Below, one piece after another: positions 46,056 through 55,110 of a stretch of DNA of 64,000 bases. The notes under the pieces are model-generated. The model saw only the letters and a list, made by a program, of their open reading frames with translations. It had not been told where the DNA came from and did no database searches. Both the position numbers and the translations under genes were made by a program. Source of the stretch: Streptomyces flaveolus (lineage in GTDB: Bacteria; Actinomycetota; Actinomycetes; Streptomycetales; Streptomycetaceae); contig NZ_JNWV01000031.1 of NCBI RefSeq assembly GCF_000716535.1, positions 1 to 64,000 of the forward strand, given 5' to 3'. Position 1 is the stretch's first letter, and each line of letters opens with the position of its first letter.

Positions 46056-46688
46056 TCAGCCGCCGTCGGCGCCCCCGGTCCGCACGCCCAGCAGGCCCCC
46101 GAGCAGCTCCCGCAGCCCCGTGCGGATCTCCTCCAGATCCGGTGTCCGGCTGCTGAAGGAGCCGGCCGCGCAGGAGAACATCAGTCCGTCCGCCCAGGCG
46201 ACCAGGGACAGCACGTGGCGGGCCGGGTCGGGTGAGCCCACGGCGGTGAGCAGCGCGGTCAGCTGTTCCTTGAAGACGGCGCCCGTCCGGTCGTAGAAGG
46301 CACGCAGTTCGGGCCGGCGGGTGGCCTCCAGGGCCAGTTCGTACCGGGCGATCAGCAGTTCGCGGTTGCGGGTCAGGGAGCGGTGGACCGCGAGCGCCAG
46401 CCCGTCCGCCAGCGCCCGGGGGCCGCCGCTCGGGTCCGGCATCTCCGCCAGCGCCAGGACCCGTGCCTCGCGCTCCGCGTGCCGCCGCACCGCGAGTTCG
46501 AGCAGGGCCTGCCGGGTGCGCGCCACGTTCGACGTCGAGCCCAGCGGCAGTCCGGCCGCCTCGTCCACCGCCCGGTGCGTCAGCCCGCGCATGCCGCGCT
46601 CGGCGAGCAGGGTGAGGGCGGCGTCGGCGACGAGATCCGCGCGGGAGGTGCCGGGGACGTCGGTGGTGCCGGGGCGCTGTGCGGACAT
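46056..46688 (-). CDS. TetR-family repressor
   Basis: 210 aa. N-terminal helix-turn-helix (ADLVADAALTLLAERGMRGL, then HRAVDEAAGLPLGSTSN) and all-alpha ligand domain. Divergent from an FAD monooxygenase 74 nt away, with two near-identical 14-bp operators between the starts. Likely represses both, released by an aromatic or antibiotic-like substrate of the enzyme. Confidence 0.87.
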   Translation of the reverse strand: MSAQRPGTTDVPGTSRADLVADAALTLLAERGMRGLTHRAVDEAAGLPLGSTSNVARTRQALLELAVRRHAEREARVLALAEMPDPSGGPRALADGLALAVHRSLTRNRELLIARYELALEATRRPELRAFYDRTGAVFKEQLTALLTAVGSPDPARHVLSLVAWADGLMFSCAAGSFSSRTPDLEEIRTGLRELLGGLLGVRTGGADGG

Positions 46689-46708
46689 GAGGTGACCCTA
46701 TCCCTCCC

Positions 46709-46748
46709 ACTACGGCTGTAGTAGATTCAGTTGTACTACAGGTGTAGT
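46709..46748. promoter_or_regulatory. Tandem 14-bp TetR operators
   Basis: ACTACG-GC-TGTAGT (46709-46722) and ACTACA-GG-TGTAGT (46735-46748), dyads with centres 26 bp apart between the divergent TetR and monooxygenase genes. Confidence 0.75.
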
Positions 46749-46762
46749 GCGAAGGAGGGGTC

Positions 46763-47938
46763 ATGGCGGAGACGGCCCGCGTGATCGTCATCGGCGGCGG
46801 GATCGGAGGGCTGGCCGCGGCAGCCGCCCTGCACCGGAAGGGCTGGGCGGTGACCGTGCTGGAGCGAGCCCCCGCCCTGGACCCCGTCGGCGCGGCCATC
46901 TCCCTCGCCCCGAACGGCCTGCGCGCTCTCGACGCCCTCGGCATCGGCGACGAGATCCGCGACCTGGCGGCCTGGCAGGGCGACGGGGGACTGCGCACCC
47001 CGGGCGGGCGCTGGCTGTCCCGCTCGGACGCCGAGGCCGCGACCGCCCGCTTCGGCGACCCCCTGGTCCTGCTGCCCCGGTCCACCCTCGTCGACCGGCT
47101 CGCCGCCCTGCTCCCGCCCGGCGCCGTCCGCACCGGGACGTCCGCGAGCCTCGCCGACCCCGGCGACCGGGACCGCCCCGCACGCGTGACCGCAGGCGAG
47201 GAGGAGCTGGAAGCCGACCTGGTCGTCGGCGCGGACGGCGTCAACTCCCGCGTCCGCCCTGCCCTGTTCCCCGCCCATCCCGGACCGGTGTACGCCGGGT
47301 TCACCACCTGGCGCCTGCTGATCCCCGTGCCCGGAGCCGAGTTCGCCCCCCACGAGACCTGGGGGCGGGGCCGCATCTGGGGCACCCAGCCCCTCAAGGA
47401 CGGCCGGGTCTACGCCTACGCGGCCGCCACGCTCCCGGCGGGGGAGCGGGCCCCGGACGACGAGAAGGCCGAACTGCTGCGCCGCTACGGCGACTGGCAC
47501 GACCCGATCCCCGCCGTGCTCGCCGCCGCCCGGCCCGAGGGCGTGCTCCGGCACGACGTCCACCACCTCGCCCGGCCCCTTCCCGCCCACCACTCGGGCC
47601 GGACCGTCCTGCTCGGCGACGCCGCCCACGCCATGCCGCCGACCCTCGGCCAGGGCGGCAACCAGGCCCTCGAGGACGCCGTCGTCCTCGCCCACCACAG
47701 CGGCGACCTGCCCGCCTACACCGCGGACCGGCTCCCGCGCACGACCGCCATCGCCCGCCAGGCCGTCCGGGTCGCCCGCCTGAACATGGCCGGGAACCGG
47801 GCCGTCGTGGCCGTACGGAACACGGTCATCGCGGCCCTGTCGCAGGCCGGGCCCGCGCTCTTCCTGCGCGGCTTCGACGGCATCGCCGACTGGCGGCCCC
47901 CGTATGCTTCCGGCAGGAAACACGCAGGCAAGCCGTAG
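46763..47938 (+). CDS. FAD-dependent aromatic monooxygenase
   Basis: 391 aa, PHBH-type flavoprotein: GGGIGGLAAA (dinucleotide fold, residues 11-20), GADGVNSRVR (DG motif), GDAAHAMPPTLGQGGNQALE (GD motif). Hydroxylates an aromatic or polyketide-like substrate using NAD(P)H and oxygen. ATG 46763 follows AAGGAGGGG. Controlled by the divergent TetR. 10 nt before the next gene, which may be co-transcribed. Confidence 0.87.
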   Translation: MAETARVIVIGGGIGGLAAAAALHRKGWAVTVLERAPALDPVGAAISLAPNGLRALDALGIGDEIRDLAAWQGDGGLRTPGGRWLSRSDAEAATARFGDPLVLLPRSTLVDRLAALLPPGAVRTGTSASLADPGDRDRPARVTAGEEELEADLVVGADGVNSRVRPALFPAHPGPVYAGFTTWRLLIPVPGAEFAPHETWGRGRIWGTQPLKDGRVYAYAAATLPAGERAPDDEKAELLRRYGDWHDPIPAVLAAARPEGVLRHDVHHLARPLPAHHSGRTVLLGDAAHAMPPTLGQGGNQALEDAVVLAHHSGDLPAYTADRLPRTTAIARQAVRVARLNMAGNRAVVAVRNTVIAALSQAGPALFLRGFDGIADWRPPYASGRKHAGKP

Positions 47939-47948
47939 GGGAGAGCAC

Positions 47949-48860
47949 GTGAAGGTCGGCTGCATCGGACTCGGGGACATCGCGCAGAAGGCGTATCTGC
48001 CGGTGCTCGGCACGCAGCCGGGGGTCGAACTGCACCTGCAGACCCGTACGCCCGCCACCCTGGACCGGGTTGGCGACAGCCTGCACCTGCCCCAGGAGCA
48101 GCGGCACGCCACCCTGGACTCGCTGCTCGCCGCCGGCCTCGACGCGGCCTTCGTGCACGCGCCCACCGCGGTCCACCCCGAGATCGTCACCCGGCTGCTG
48201 GAGGCCGGCGTGCCGACGTACGTGGACAAGCCCCTCGCCTACGAACTCGCCGACTCCGAGCGGCTGGTCGGCCTCGCCGAGCGGCGGGGCGTCTCCCTGT
48301 TCGTCGGCTTCAACCGCCGGTACGCCCCCGGGTACGCCCAGTGCCTGGACCACCCGCGCGAGCTGATCCTCCTGCAGAAGAACCGGATCGGGCTGCCCGA
48401 GGAACCGCGCTCGATGATCCTGGACGACTTCATCCACGTCGTCGACACCCTGCGGTTCCTGGTGCCGGGCCCGGTCGACGACGTCACCGTGCGCGCCCGC
48501 GCCGAGGGCGGGCTGCTCCACCACGTCGTGCTCCAGCTCGGCGGCGACGGCTTCACCGCGCTCGGCGTGATGAACCGGCTCAGCGGCTCCGCCGAGGAGA
48601 TCCTGGAGGTGTCCGGGCAGGACACCAAGCGGCAGGTGATCAACCTCGCCGAGGTGATCGACCACAAGGGGCAGCCGACCGTGCGCCGGCGCGGCGACTG
48701 GGTGCCGGTGGCCCGACAGCGCGGCATCGAGCAGGCGGCCCTCACGTTCCTCGGCGCCGTGCGGGCCGGGAAGACGCTCAGCGCCAGGGACGCGCTGGCG
48801 ACTCATGAACTGTGCGAGCGGGTGGTCCGAGCGGTTCAGGAGCGCCGCGGCGCAGCCTGA
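47949..48860 (+). CDS. Gfo/Idh/MocA family oxidoreductase
   Basis: 303 aa. Rossmann start KVGCIGLGDIAQKAY, YVDKPLAYE (the EKP motif as DKP) and a C-terminal beta-sheet domain with DDFIHVVDTLRF. NAD(P)-dependent oxidoreductase for a sugar, polyol or similar. GTG 47949 follows GGGGAGAG. Its last 83 nt overlap the convergent lnt gene. Confidence 0.85.
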   Translation: MKVGCIGLGDIAQKAYLPVLGTQPGVELHLQTRTPATLDRVGDSLHLPQEQRHATLDSLLAAGLDAAFVHAPTAVHPEIVTRLLEAGVPTYVDKPLAYELADSERLVGLAERRGVSLFVGFNRRYAPGYAQCLDHPRELILLQKNRIGLPEEPRSMILDDFIHVVDTLRFLVPGPVDDVTVRARAEGGLLHHVVLQLGGDGFTALGVMNRLSGSAEEILEVSGQDTKRQVINLAEVIDHKGQPTVRRRGDWVPVARQRGIEQAALTFLGAVRAGKTLSARDALATHELCERVVRAVQERRGAA

Positions 48861-50352
48861 GCGCCCGCGCCCCCTCGGTCACGCCCAGCGCGGCCAGCAC
48901 CAGCAGCGCCGCGTCCACCGGCCAGTCGCCGTAGCGGACGTACGGCGTGACGCCGTGGGCGAGCGGTACGTCGTACACGCGCGTGGCGCTCGCGTCGGTG
49001 GCGAGCCACGGGCCGAGGCGCTGCCCGTCCGGGCCGTACACGGCCGAGACGCCCGTGAGGGTGGCGTGCACCATGGGGCGGCCGGTCTCCGCGGCGCGCA
49101 GCGCGGCCAGCGAGGCGTGCTGCTCCGGCGCCCAGCTGTGCTGGAAGGACGAGGTGGACGACTGGCCGAGGAGGACGTCCGCACCGTCCTCGGCGAGGTG
49201 CCGGCTCATGTCCGGGAACGCCGTCTCGAAGCAGATCAGCGGGCCGATCCGCAGTCCGTGACCGACGTTCATCACGGTCTGTTCGGTGCCGCGGTGCCGG
49301 TCCTCGCCGGCCGCGCGGCCCACCGAGGTGGCCCAGCCGAGCAGCGAACGGGCCGGTATGTACTCGCCGAACGGGACCAGCCGCATCTTGTCGTACCGGT
49401 CGCCGGTCGGGCCGTCCGGGCCGACCAGCACCGAACTCTTGTAGATGCCGGGCCGGTCGGAGCGGCGTGCGTCCACGTTCACCAGCACATCGGCGCCGGT
49501 CTCGCGGGACAGCGCGGCGAGCCGCCGGGTCAGGTCGGGACGGTCGTCCAGGTCGAAGCCGACGCTGGACTCCCCCCAGACGACCAGGTCGGCGCCCTGC
49601 CCGGCGAGCCGCCGGGTCAGCCGCTCCTCCAGGGCGAACCGCTTGTCCCCACTGTCCTGCCCGGCCACGATCCCCGGCTGTACGACGGCGATCCGCACCC
49701 GCCCGTCGACGTCCGGACGCGGCGCCCAGGCCCACGCGGCGGAGGCCGCGGCGGCCGTGGCGACCAGCGAGGCCACGGCCGGCACCCGCGAGGCGCGGAC
49801 GGCGAGCAGCACGGCCACCGCCACATTGACGGCCACCACCAGGAAGCTGAGCAGCCAGACCCCGCCGACCGAGGCCAGCCGCAGCGCCGGGCCCACCTGC
49901 CACTGGCTCGCGCCGAGCATGCCCCACGGCCCGCCGAGCCCCTGCCAGGACCGGACCAGCTCGACCGCCAGCCAGGCCGACGGCAGCACTACCAGGGCAG
50001 CCGCACACCGGCCCGCCGACGGCACCCCGCCCAGGAACCGGCGCACCAGCAGTCCCCAGGGCGCCCAGAGCAGGCCGAGCAGCGCGGCGATCAGGAAGAT
50101 GAACACGTGCAGGCTCGGCAGCAGCCAGTGGTGGACGGCTGTCAGGAAGCCGATGCCGCCCCACCAGCCGTCGTACGCGGCCCGCCGTCCGGTCGGCGCG
50201 GAGCGGGCGAGCAGGATCCAGGGCACCAGCGCGATGTACGCGAACCACCACAGCGCGGGGGCCGGGAACGAGAGCACCGGCAGGGCACCGGCGAGGGCGG
50301 CGGCGGCCGAGCGGCGCCAGGGGGAGGTCAGCCAGCGGTTGATCGTCCTCAT
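48778..50352 (-). CDS. lnt: Apolipoprotein N-acyltransferase
   Basis: 524 aa. About seven membrane helices, then a nitrilase-type extracytoplasmic domain with the triad Glu (VVWGESSVGF), Lys (YDKMRLVPFGEY) and Cys (GPLICFETAFPD). Adds the third acyl chain to lipoproteins; Streptomyces usually carries two lnt genes. ATG 50352. The C-terminal 27 codons run antisense to the oxidoreductase gene. Confidence 0.93.
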   Translation of the reverse strand: MRTINRWLTSPWRRSAAAALAGALPVLSFPAPALWWFAYIALVPWILLARSAPTGRRAAYDGWWGGIGFLTAVHHWLLPSLHVFIFLIAALLGLLWAPWGLLVRRFLGGVPSAGRCAAALVVLPSAWLAVELVRSWQGLGGPWGMLGASQWQVGPALRLASVGGVWLLSFLVVAVNVAVAVLLAVRASRVPAVASLVATAAAASAAWAWAPRPDVDGRVRIAVVQPGIVAGQDSGDKRFALEERLTRRLAGQGADLVVWGESSVGFDLDDRPDLTRRLAALSRETGADVLVNVDARRSDRPGIYKSSVLVGPDGPTGDRYDKMRLVPFGEYIPARSLLGWATSVGRAAGEDRHRGTEQTVMNVGHGLRIGPLICFETAFPDMSRHLAEDGADVLLGQSSTSSFQHSWAPEQHASLAALRAAETGRPMVHATLTGVSAVYGPDGQRLGPWLATDASATRVYDVPLAHGVTPYVRYGDWPVDAALLVLAALGVTEGARALRLRRGAPEPLGPPARTVHESPARPWR

Positions 50353-50452
50353 AGGGAGCCTCCCTACCCAGCGATAGGTCCAGTGTGCGCGGTGAGCGGG
50401 GCGGCTTGCGCGTTTCGGCCCGGGCGGGCGGTGGTCCGGCGGCCGGGCGCGC

Positions 50453-50917
50453 CTAGGGAGCGCCGGGACCGCGGCGCCACTTCTCGTGTACGACGACCTC
50501 CCGCAAGCGCCAGCCGTCCGGTGTGCGCAGGAGTCCGAAGTCGTAGCGGCCGCCGCACACCAGGTCCGGTGCGGCGCAGCCGTCGGGGCCGGTGAAGCGC
50601 ATGGGGTTGAGGTAGTCGGCGCGGACCCGGGCGGTGTCGCCGGTGTCCTGGTCCAGGATGCCGAAGCGGACCTGCCGGTTGACGATCAGGTGCTGGCGCA
50701 TGGCGAACAGGGTCAGGTTCTCGGCGAGCCAGGCGGTGACCTGTCCGGCGTCGCCCTCGATCCCGCCCGCCGAGCGGTAGTCGGCGCGTCCGTCCGCCGT
50801 GAACAGCCCCCGGTACGCCGTCCAGTCGCCGTCGTCCACCGTCACCGCGTACGCGGTGACCAGGTCGTCCACGGCCAGGCGGTCCCTCACGGTCGCGAAC
50901 TCCGCACGCTGGGTCAT
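50453..50917 (-). CDS. SnoaL-like/NTF2-fold protein
   Basis: 154 aa. NTF2-like fold (VDDLVTAYAVTVDDGDWTAY; GLFTADGRADYRSAGGIEGD; RVRADYLNPMRF). Many are cyclases or dehydratases of polyketide-type compounds, or small-molecule binders. ATG 50917 or GTG 50935; neither has a good ribosome binding site, so it may be leaderless. Divergent from the DUF4291 gene. Confidence 0.75.
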   Translation of the reverse strand: MTQRAEFATVRDRLAVDDLVTAYAVTVDDGDWTAYRGLFTADGRADYRSAGGIEGDAGQVTAWLAENLTLFAMRQHLIVNRQVRFGILDQDTGDTARVRADYLNPMRFTGPDGCAAPDLVCGGRYDFGLLRTPDGWRLREVVVHEKWRRGPGAP

Positions 50918-51012
50918 CGGCACAGTGTTGGGCACGGCGGGCGCGGAGCCAAGAGGTCTGCGGGGTGAATATTCGGTGGTGCCGGGCGGGCCGGGCGGCC
51001 GAACCTGTCCCG

Positions 51013-51633
51013 GTGAACGAACAGAACGAACAACTCGTCGACACCGAACCCACGTTCCGGGTCCGCGCCCGGCACACCGACAGCACGGTCACCGTCTACC
51101 AGGCCTACCGCCCTCGGATCGGCCGTGCGGCCGCCCGGGCCGGGCGCTTTCCGTCCGCCTGGAAGCGGGGCCGGATGACCTGGATCAAGCCGTCGTTCCT
51201 GTGGATGATGTACCGCTGCGGCTGGGGCACCAAGGAGAGCCAGGAGACGGTCCTGGCCGTCGAGATCGGCCGGGACGGCTTCGAGTGGGCCCTGCGCCAC
51301 GCCTGCCTGTCCCACTACGTGCCCGCGCTGCACGCCGACAAGGCCGCCTGGAAGGCGGAGTTGGCCCGCTGCCCGGCCCGTGTGCAGTGGGACCCGGAGC
51401 GGAACCTGCGCCTCGACCCGCTGCCGTACCGGTCGTTGCAGCTCGGCCTCGCCGGGGAGGCGGCCGAACGGTACGCCGACGAGTGGATCGTCGGCATCGA
51501 GGACGTCACGCCGCTGGCCACGGAGATCCACGGGCTGGTGCGGGCGGGAGAACTGGAGCGGGCGAAAGGACTGCTGCCGCAGGAGCGGCCGTATCCGGTG
51601 GCCGATGAGGTGCTGGCGCATCTGCGGGCGTAG
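51013..51633 (+). CDS. DUF4291 family protein
   Basis: 206 aa, the complete DUF4291 domain (VYQAYRPRIGRAAARAGRFP; RMTWIKPSFLWMMYRCGWGT; WDPERNLRL). Function unknown; fold unknown. GTG 51013, chosen as the first start leading into the domain; no ribosome binding site. Confidence 0.8.
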   Translation: MNEQNEQLVDTEPTFRVRARHTDSTVTVYQAYRPRIGRAAARAGRFPSAWKRGRMTWIKPSFLWMMYRCGWGTKESQETVLAVEIGRDGFEWALRHACLSHYVPALHADKAAWKAELARCPARVQWDPERNLRLDPLPYRSLQLGLAGEAAERYADEWIVGIEDVTPLATEIHGLVRAGELERAKGLLPQERPYPVADEVLAHLRA

Positions 51634-51690
51634 GGCGACGACGGGGTGCTCGCGGAGACCTGGGCGCCGGGCAGGGGGCGCCGGGTCGGG

Positions 51691-51870
51691 TCAGGCCGCC
51701 TCCATGACCTGGCCGCGGATCGCCTCGGCCCACTCGATCACCAACAGCTCGTACTCCGCGCGCTCCTGGGCCGACAGGGTGCCGCCCGCACGCAGCCACA
51801 GCGCCCGTATCTGCTCGTTCACCTCGGCAGCAGAGCGCACGGAACCAGGGGGCGGGGATTCGGGGGACAT
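51691..51870 (-). CDS. 59-aa conserved small protein
   Basis: Starts MSPESPPPGSVRSAAEVNEQ and continues with an amphipathic helix pair, ending EWAEAIRGQVMEAA. Codon use is strongly Streptomyces-like with GC-rich third positions. It is convergent with DUF4291. Too short for most gene lists. Function unknown. ATG 51870, no strong ribosome binding site. Confidence 0.7.
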   Translation of the reverse strand: MSPESPPPGSVRSAAEVNEQIRALWLRAGGTLSAQERAEYELLVIEWAEAIRGQVMEAA

Positions 51871-52067
51871 GCCGACCAGCCTAGGGGCAAGGGCTGACCG
51901 TGCGCTACCACGCGGCTACGCAGAAGGTATGGGGTTGGTCACCGGCGGCGGCCGGTCGTCCGTTCGTGGCCGCGAACAGACCGGCGCCCGCGGCGCGATG
52001 CCCAGGTCGTGGGCGGGCCGCCGCGGGCGCGAAGATGTCCGAAACAGAGGTGGTGGCGCGGGCTCCG

Positions 52068-52943
52068 TCAGCCCGCCGATTCCGCCGCGTGCGGGCTCAG
52101 CACGCCGGCGCCGACCAGAGCGATGATCGCCACGCCGAGGGCGATGCGGTACCAGACGAACGGCATGAAGCTCTTGTTGGAGATCCACTTCATGAACCAC
52201 GCGATGACCGCGTATCCCGAGGCGAACGCGATCACCGTCGCGAACAGGGTCGGCGGCCAGTCCACGTGGCCCTCGCCCAGCGAGTCCTTCACCTCGAAGG
52301 CGCCGGAGGCGAGGACGGCCGGGATGGCGAGCAGGAACGAGTAGCGGGCCGCGGCCTCGCGCCGGTAGCCCATGAACAGGCCGCCGCTGATGGTCGCCCC
52401 GGAGCGGGAGACGCCGGGGACGAGGGCGCAGGCCTGGCAGAGGCCGAAGATCAGGCCGTCCTTGACGCCGAGGTTCTCCAGGGTCTTGCGCTGCTTGGGC
52501 GCCCGGTGCCGGCCGCCGGTCTCGTCGCGGGCCGCCATCCGGTCGGCGATGCCGATGACCACGCCGATGACGATGAGCATCGTGGCGGTGATCCGCAGAT
52601 CCCTGAACGGCCCCTCGATCTGGTCCTTCAGCGTCACGCCCAGCACCCCGATCGGGATCGAGCCGACGATCACCAGCCAGCCCATCTGCGCGTCGTGGTT
52701 GTGCCGCATCGCCTTGTCGAACAGTGAGCGGAACCAGGAGGTGATGATCCGGCCGATGTCCTTGCGGAAGTAGATGAGGACCGCGGTCTCCGTGCCGATC
52801 TGCGTGATGGCCGTGAAGGCCGCCCCAGGGTCCTTCCAGCCCGAGAACGCCGCGGTCAGCCGCAGGTGCGCGCTGGAGGAGACGGGCAGGAACTCGGTCA
52901 GCCCCTGGACGAGTCCGAGGACGAGGGATTCAAACCAAGACAT
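52068..52943 (-). CDS. uppP: Undecaprenyl-diphosphatase (BacA family)
   Basis: 291 aa, about eight membrane helices. Motifs LVQGLTEFLPVSSSAHLRL and PGVSRSGATI are intact; recycles the lipid carrier of peptidoglycan and confers bacitracin resistance. ATG 52943. Single gene; leftwards of it lies the 59-aa protein gene. Confidence 0.95.
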   Translation of the reverse strand: MSWFESLVLGLVQGLTEFLPVSSSAHLRLTAAFSGWKDPGAAFTAITQIGTETAVLIYFRKDIGRIITSWFRSLFDKAMRHNHDAQMGWLVIVGSIPIGVLGVTLKDQIEGPFRDLRITATMLIVIGVVIGIADRMAARDETGGRHRAPKQRKTLENLGVKDGLIFGLCQACALVPGVSRSGATISGGLFMGYRREAAARYSFLLAIPAVLASGAFEVKDSLGEGHVDWPPTLFATVIAFASGYAVIAWFMKWISNKSFMPFVWYRIALGVAIIALVGAGVLSPHAAESAG

Positions 52944-53039
52944 GAAGGTATGGCGTCCAAGCGCTGAGGGATGAAGAGGTGATCATGTGACGGAGGAAGC
53001 GTAGCGGTCCCCGCCGACAGCGCGGCGGCGAGGTCCCTC

Positions 53040-53510
53040 CTAGGCGGCCGACGGCCCGGTGACGGTCCAGCCCGGGGCCTGCGGACGGGCCGCCAGGTCC
53101 TCGTGGCGCACGGGGTCGCCGCAGGCCTGGCACGTGACCACCGGCACCAGTTCCGCGCCGCAGCGGTGTTCGACGACCATGGGCAGGTCGACGCCCTTGC
53201 GCAGATGCCGGTCGCCCCACTCCTTGAGGGTCATCAGGACCGGCTCCAGCTCCAGTCCGGCCTGTGTGGGCCGGTACTCGAAGCGCTGGGGGCGTTCGCT
53301 GTACAGGCGCTTGGTGAGGATGCCGGCCTCCACGAGGCGGCGCAGCCGGGTGGACAGGATGTCGCGCGGGGCGCCGATGTTGCGTACGAGCTGGTCGAAG
53401 CGGCCGTTGCCCAGACACACCTCCCGCAGCACGAGCAGGGAGTACTTCTCGCCGACGACCGTCAGGGCGTCGGCGATGGAGCAGGGGCGCGGATCCTTCG
53501 TGGCGGCCAT
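53040..53510 (-). CDS. HxlR-family regulator
   Basis: 156 aa. HxlR winged helix (CSIADALTVVGEKYSLLVLR; FDQLVRNIGAPRDILSTRLR), longer C-terminus with Cys pairs (HRCGAELVPVVTCQACGDPV), suggesting a small zinc site or redox sensor. Divergent from a thiolase gene 105 nt away with two dyads over the thiolase promoter. ATG 53510. Confidence 0.85.
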   Translation of the reverse strand: MAATKDPRPCSIADALTVVGEKYSLLVLREVCLGNGRFDQLVRNIGAPRDILSTRLRRLVEAGILTKRLYSERPQRFEYRPTQAGLELEPVLMTLKEWGDRHLRKGVDLPMVVEHRCGAELVPVVTCQACGDPVRHEDLAARPQAPGWTVTGPSAA

Positions 53511-53526
53511 GGGGCCAGTCTAGAGG

Positions 53527-53581
53527 AGGGTTTGATTTTCCAACCCTAGGAGTTATGGTGAGTTCGCATTTCCTACTCACC
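53527..53581. promoter_or_regulatory. Thiolase promoter with two dyads
   Basis: TTGATT (53532-53537), 16-nt spacer, TATGGT (53554-53559). Dyad AGGGTT (53527-53532) / AACCCT (53542-53547) covers the -35; dyad GGTGAGT (53557-53563) / ACTCACC (53575-53581) covers the -10 and start. Both are likely HxlR sites. Confidence 0.6.
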
Positions 53582-53615
53582 GGTAGCTCGTCCGATCAAG
53601 CTGGAGGCCGGCGCC

Positions 53616-54785
53616 ATGCGAGACGCGGTCATCGTCGAAGCCGTACGCACCCCCGTCGGCAAGGGCAAGCCGAACGGCTCCCTCGCCCACGTCCACCCCG
53701 TGCAACTCCTCGCCCACACCCTGCGCACCCTGGTCGAGCGCTCCGGCGTCGACCCGGTGCTGATCGACGACGTGATCGGCGGCACCGTCGACCAGGTCGG
53801 CGAGCAGGCCATGAACACCACCCGGTACGCCGTGCTCGCCGCCGGCCTCCCCGAGTCCGTCCCGGCGACCACCGTGGACCGTCAGTGCGGCTCCTCCCAG
53901 CAGGCCGTCCACTTCGCCGCGCAGGGCGTGATGTCGGGCGCCTACGACCTCGTCGTCGCCTGCGGTGTGGAGTCGATGAGCCGGGTGCCGATGTGGTCCA
54001 ACGTGCCGGAGGGCAAGGACCCGTTCGGGCCCGGCGTCGCCGAGCGCTACCCGGACGGCCTGGTTCCGCAGGGGATCAGCGCCGAACTCATCGCCGCCAA
54101 GTGGTCCCTCACCCGGGCGCGGATGGACGAGTTCGCCGTCTCCTCGCACCACAAGGCCGCCGCCGCGTGGCGGACCGGGCTCTTCGACGCCGAGGTCGCA
54201 CCGCTGCACGGCGTCGCCCGCGACGAGTGCGTCCGCCCGGACAGCACCCCGGAGATCCTCGCCGGACTCAAGCCCGCCTACTACGACCCCGGCTTCGCCG
54301 AGCGCTTCCCGCAGATCGAGTGGAACGTCACCGCCGGCAACGCGAGCCCCATCAACGACGGCGCCTCCGCCGTCCTGATCACCTCCAGCGACACCGCGGC
54401 CCGGCTCGGCCTGCGCCCGCTGGCCCGACTGCACAGCTTCGCCGTGACCGGCTCCGACCCGCTGCTGATGCTGACCGGAGTCATCCCGGCCACCGAGAAG
54501 GTGCTGCGCCGGGCCGGACTGACGCTGGACGACATCGACCTGTTCGAGGTCAACGAGGCCTTCTCCAGCGTGGTGCTCGCCTGGCAGCAGGAGACCGGCG
54601 CCGACCTCGCCAAGGTCAACGTGCACGGCGGCGCCATCGCCCTCGGTCACCCCCTCGGCGCGAGCGGCACCCGCCTGACCACGACTCTGGTCCACGCGAT
54701 GCGTGAACGTGGTGCCCGCTACGCCCTGCAGACCATGTGCGAGGCGGGCGGACTCGCCAACGCGATGGTCCTGGAAGGCGTCTGA
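53616..54785 (+). CDS. Acetyl-CoA C-acyltransferase (thiolase)
   Basis: 389 aa, complete thiolase II. Nucleophile C91 ([11 protein letters not shown]), H345 ([11 protein letters not shown]), and C375 ([11 protein letters not shown]) are present. Cleaves or forms 3-ketoacyl-CoA; FadA or AtoB-type role. ATG 53616. Its 3' end is duplicated downstream. Divergently controlled by HxlR. Confidence 0.93.
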   Translation: MRDAVIVEAVRTPVGKGKPNGSLAHVHPVQLLAHTLRTLVERSGVDPVLIDDVIGGTVDQVGEQAMNTTRYAVLAAGLPESVPATTVDRQCGSSQQAVHFAAQGVMSGAYDLVVACGVESMSRVPMWSNVPEGKDPFGPGVAERYPDGLVPQGISAELIAAKWSLTRARMDEFAVSSHHKAAAAWRTGLFDAEVAPLHGVARDECVRPDSTPEILAGLKPAYYDPGFAERFPQIEWNVTAGNASPINDGASAVLITSSDTAARLGLRPLARLHSFAVTGSDPLLMLTGVIPATEKVLRRAGLTLDDIDLFEVNEAFSSVVLAWQQETGADLAKVNVHGGAIALGHPLGASGTRLTTTLVHAMRERGARYALQTMCEAGGLANAMVLEGV

Positions 54786-55110
54786 GAGCGGGCTCCGGCA
54801 CGGGGACCGGCGGGGCGGGGGTGGCGTCGAGCGGTGCGCCGGGCACCGTCGGTCACCAGGCCATGACGCGCCCGGCGGCGCCGTCGCCCTCGGTCACCCC
54901 CTCGGCGCGAGCGGCACCCGCCTGACCACGACTCTGGTCCATGCGATGCGTGAACGTGGTGCCCGCTACGCCCTGCAGACCATGTGCGAGGCGGGTGGAC
55001 TCGCCAACGCGATGTTTTGGAAGGCGTCTGAGAGCGGGTTCCGGCACGGGGACCGGAGGGGGTGGGGTGCCGTCGCCGCCGGTCACCAGGCCATGACGCG
55101 CCCGGCGGCG
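54626..55110. repeat. Tandem duplication of the thiolase 3' end and adjacent spacer
   Basis: 54626-54872 (247 bp) is repeated at 54873-55102 (about 230 bp, with indels), followed by a final shared 8 bp CGGCGGCG to 55110. Identity is about 95% over the thiolase part. The unit joins thiolase coding sequence to the tail of the convergent gene (GGTCACCAGGCCATGACGCG at 54851 and 55081). Microhomology CGGCGGCG at the junction suggests the mechanism. Confidence 0.85.
54873..55029 (+). pseudogene. Thiolase 3'-end fragment (duplicate)
   Basis: Repeats codons about 338-390 of the thiolase, including the catalytic His (GHPLGASG) and Cys (MCEAGG) motifs, but has no start, and a 1-nt deletion (GGTCCTGG to GTTTTGG) breaks the frame before the stop. 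Product of the tandem duplication; not expected to be functional. Confidence 0.8.
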
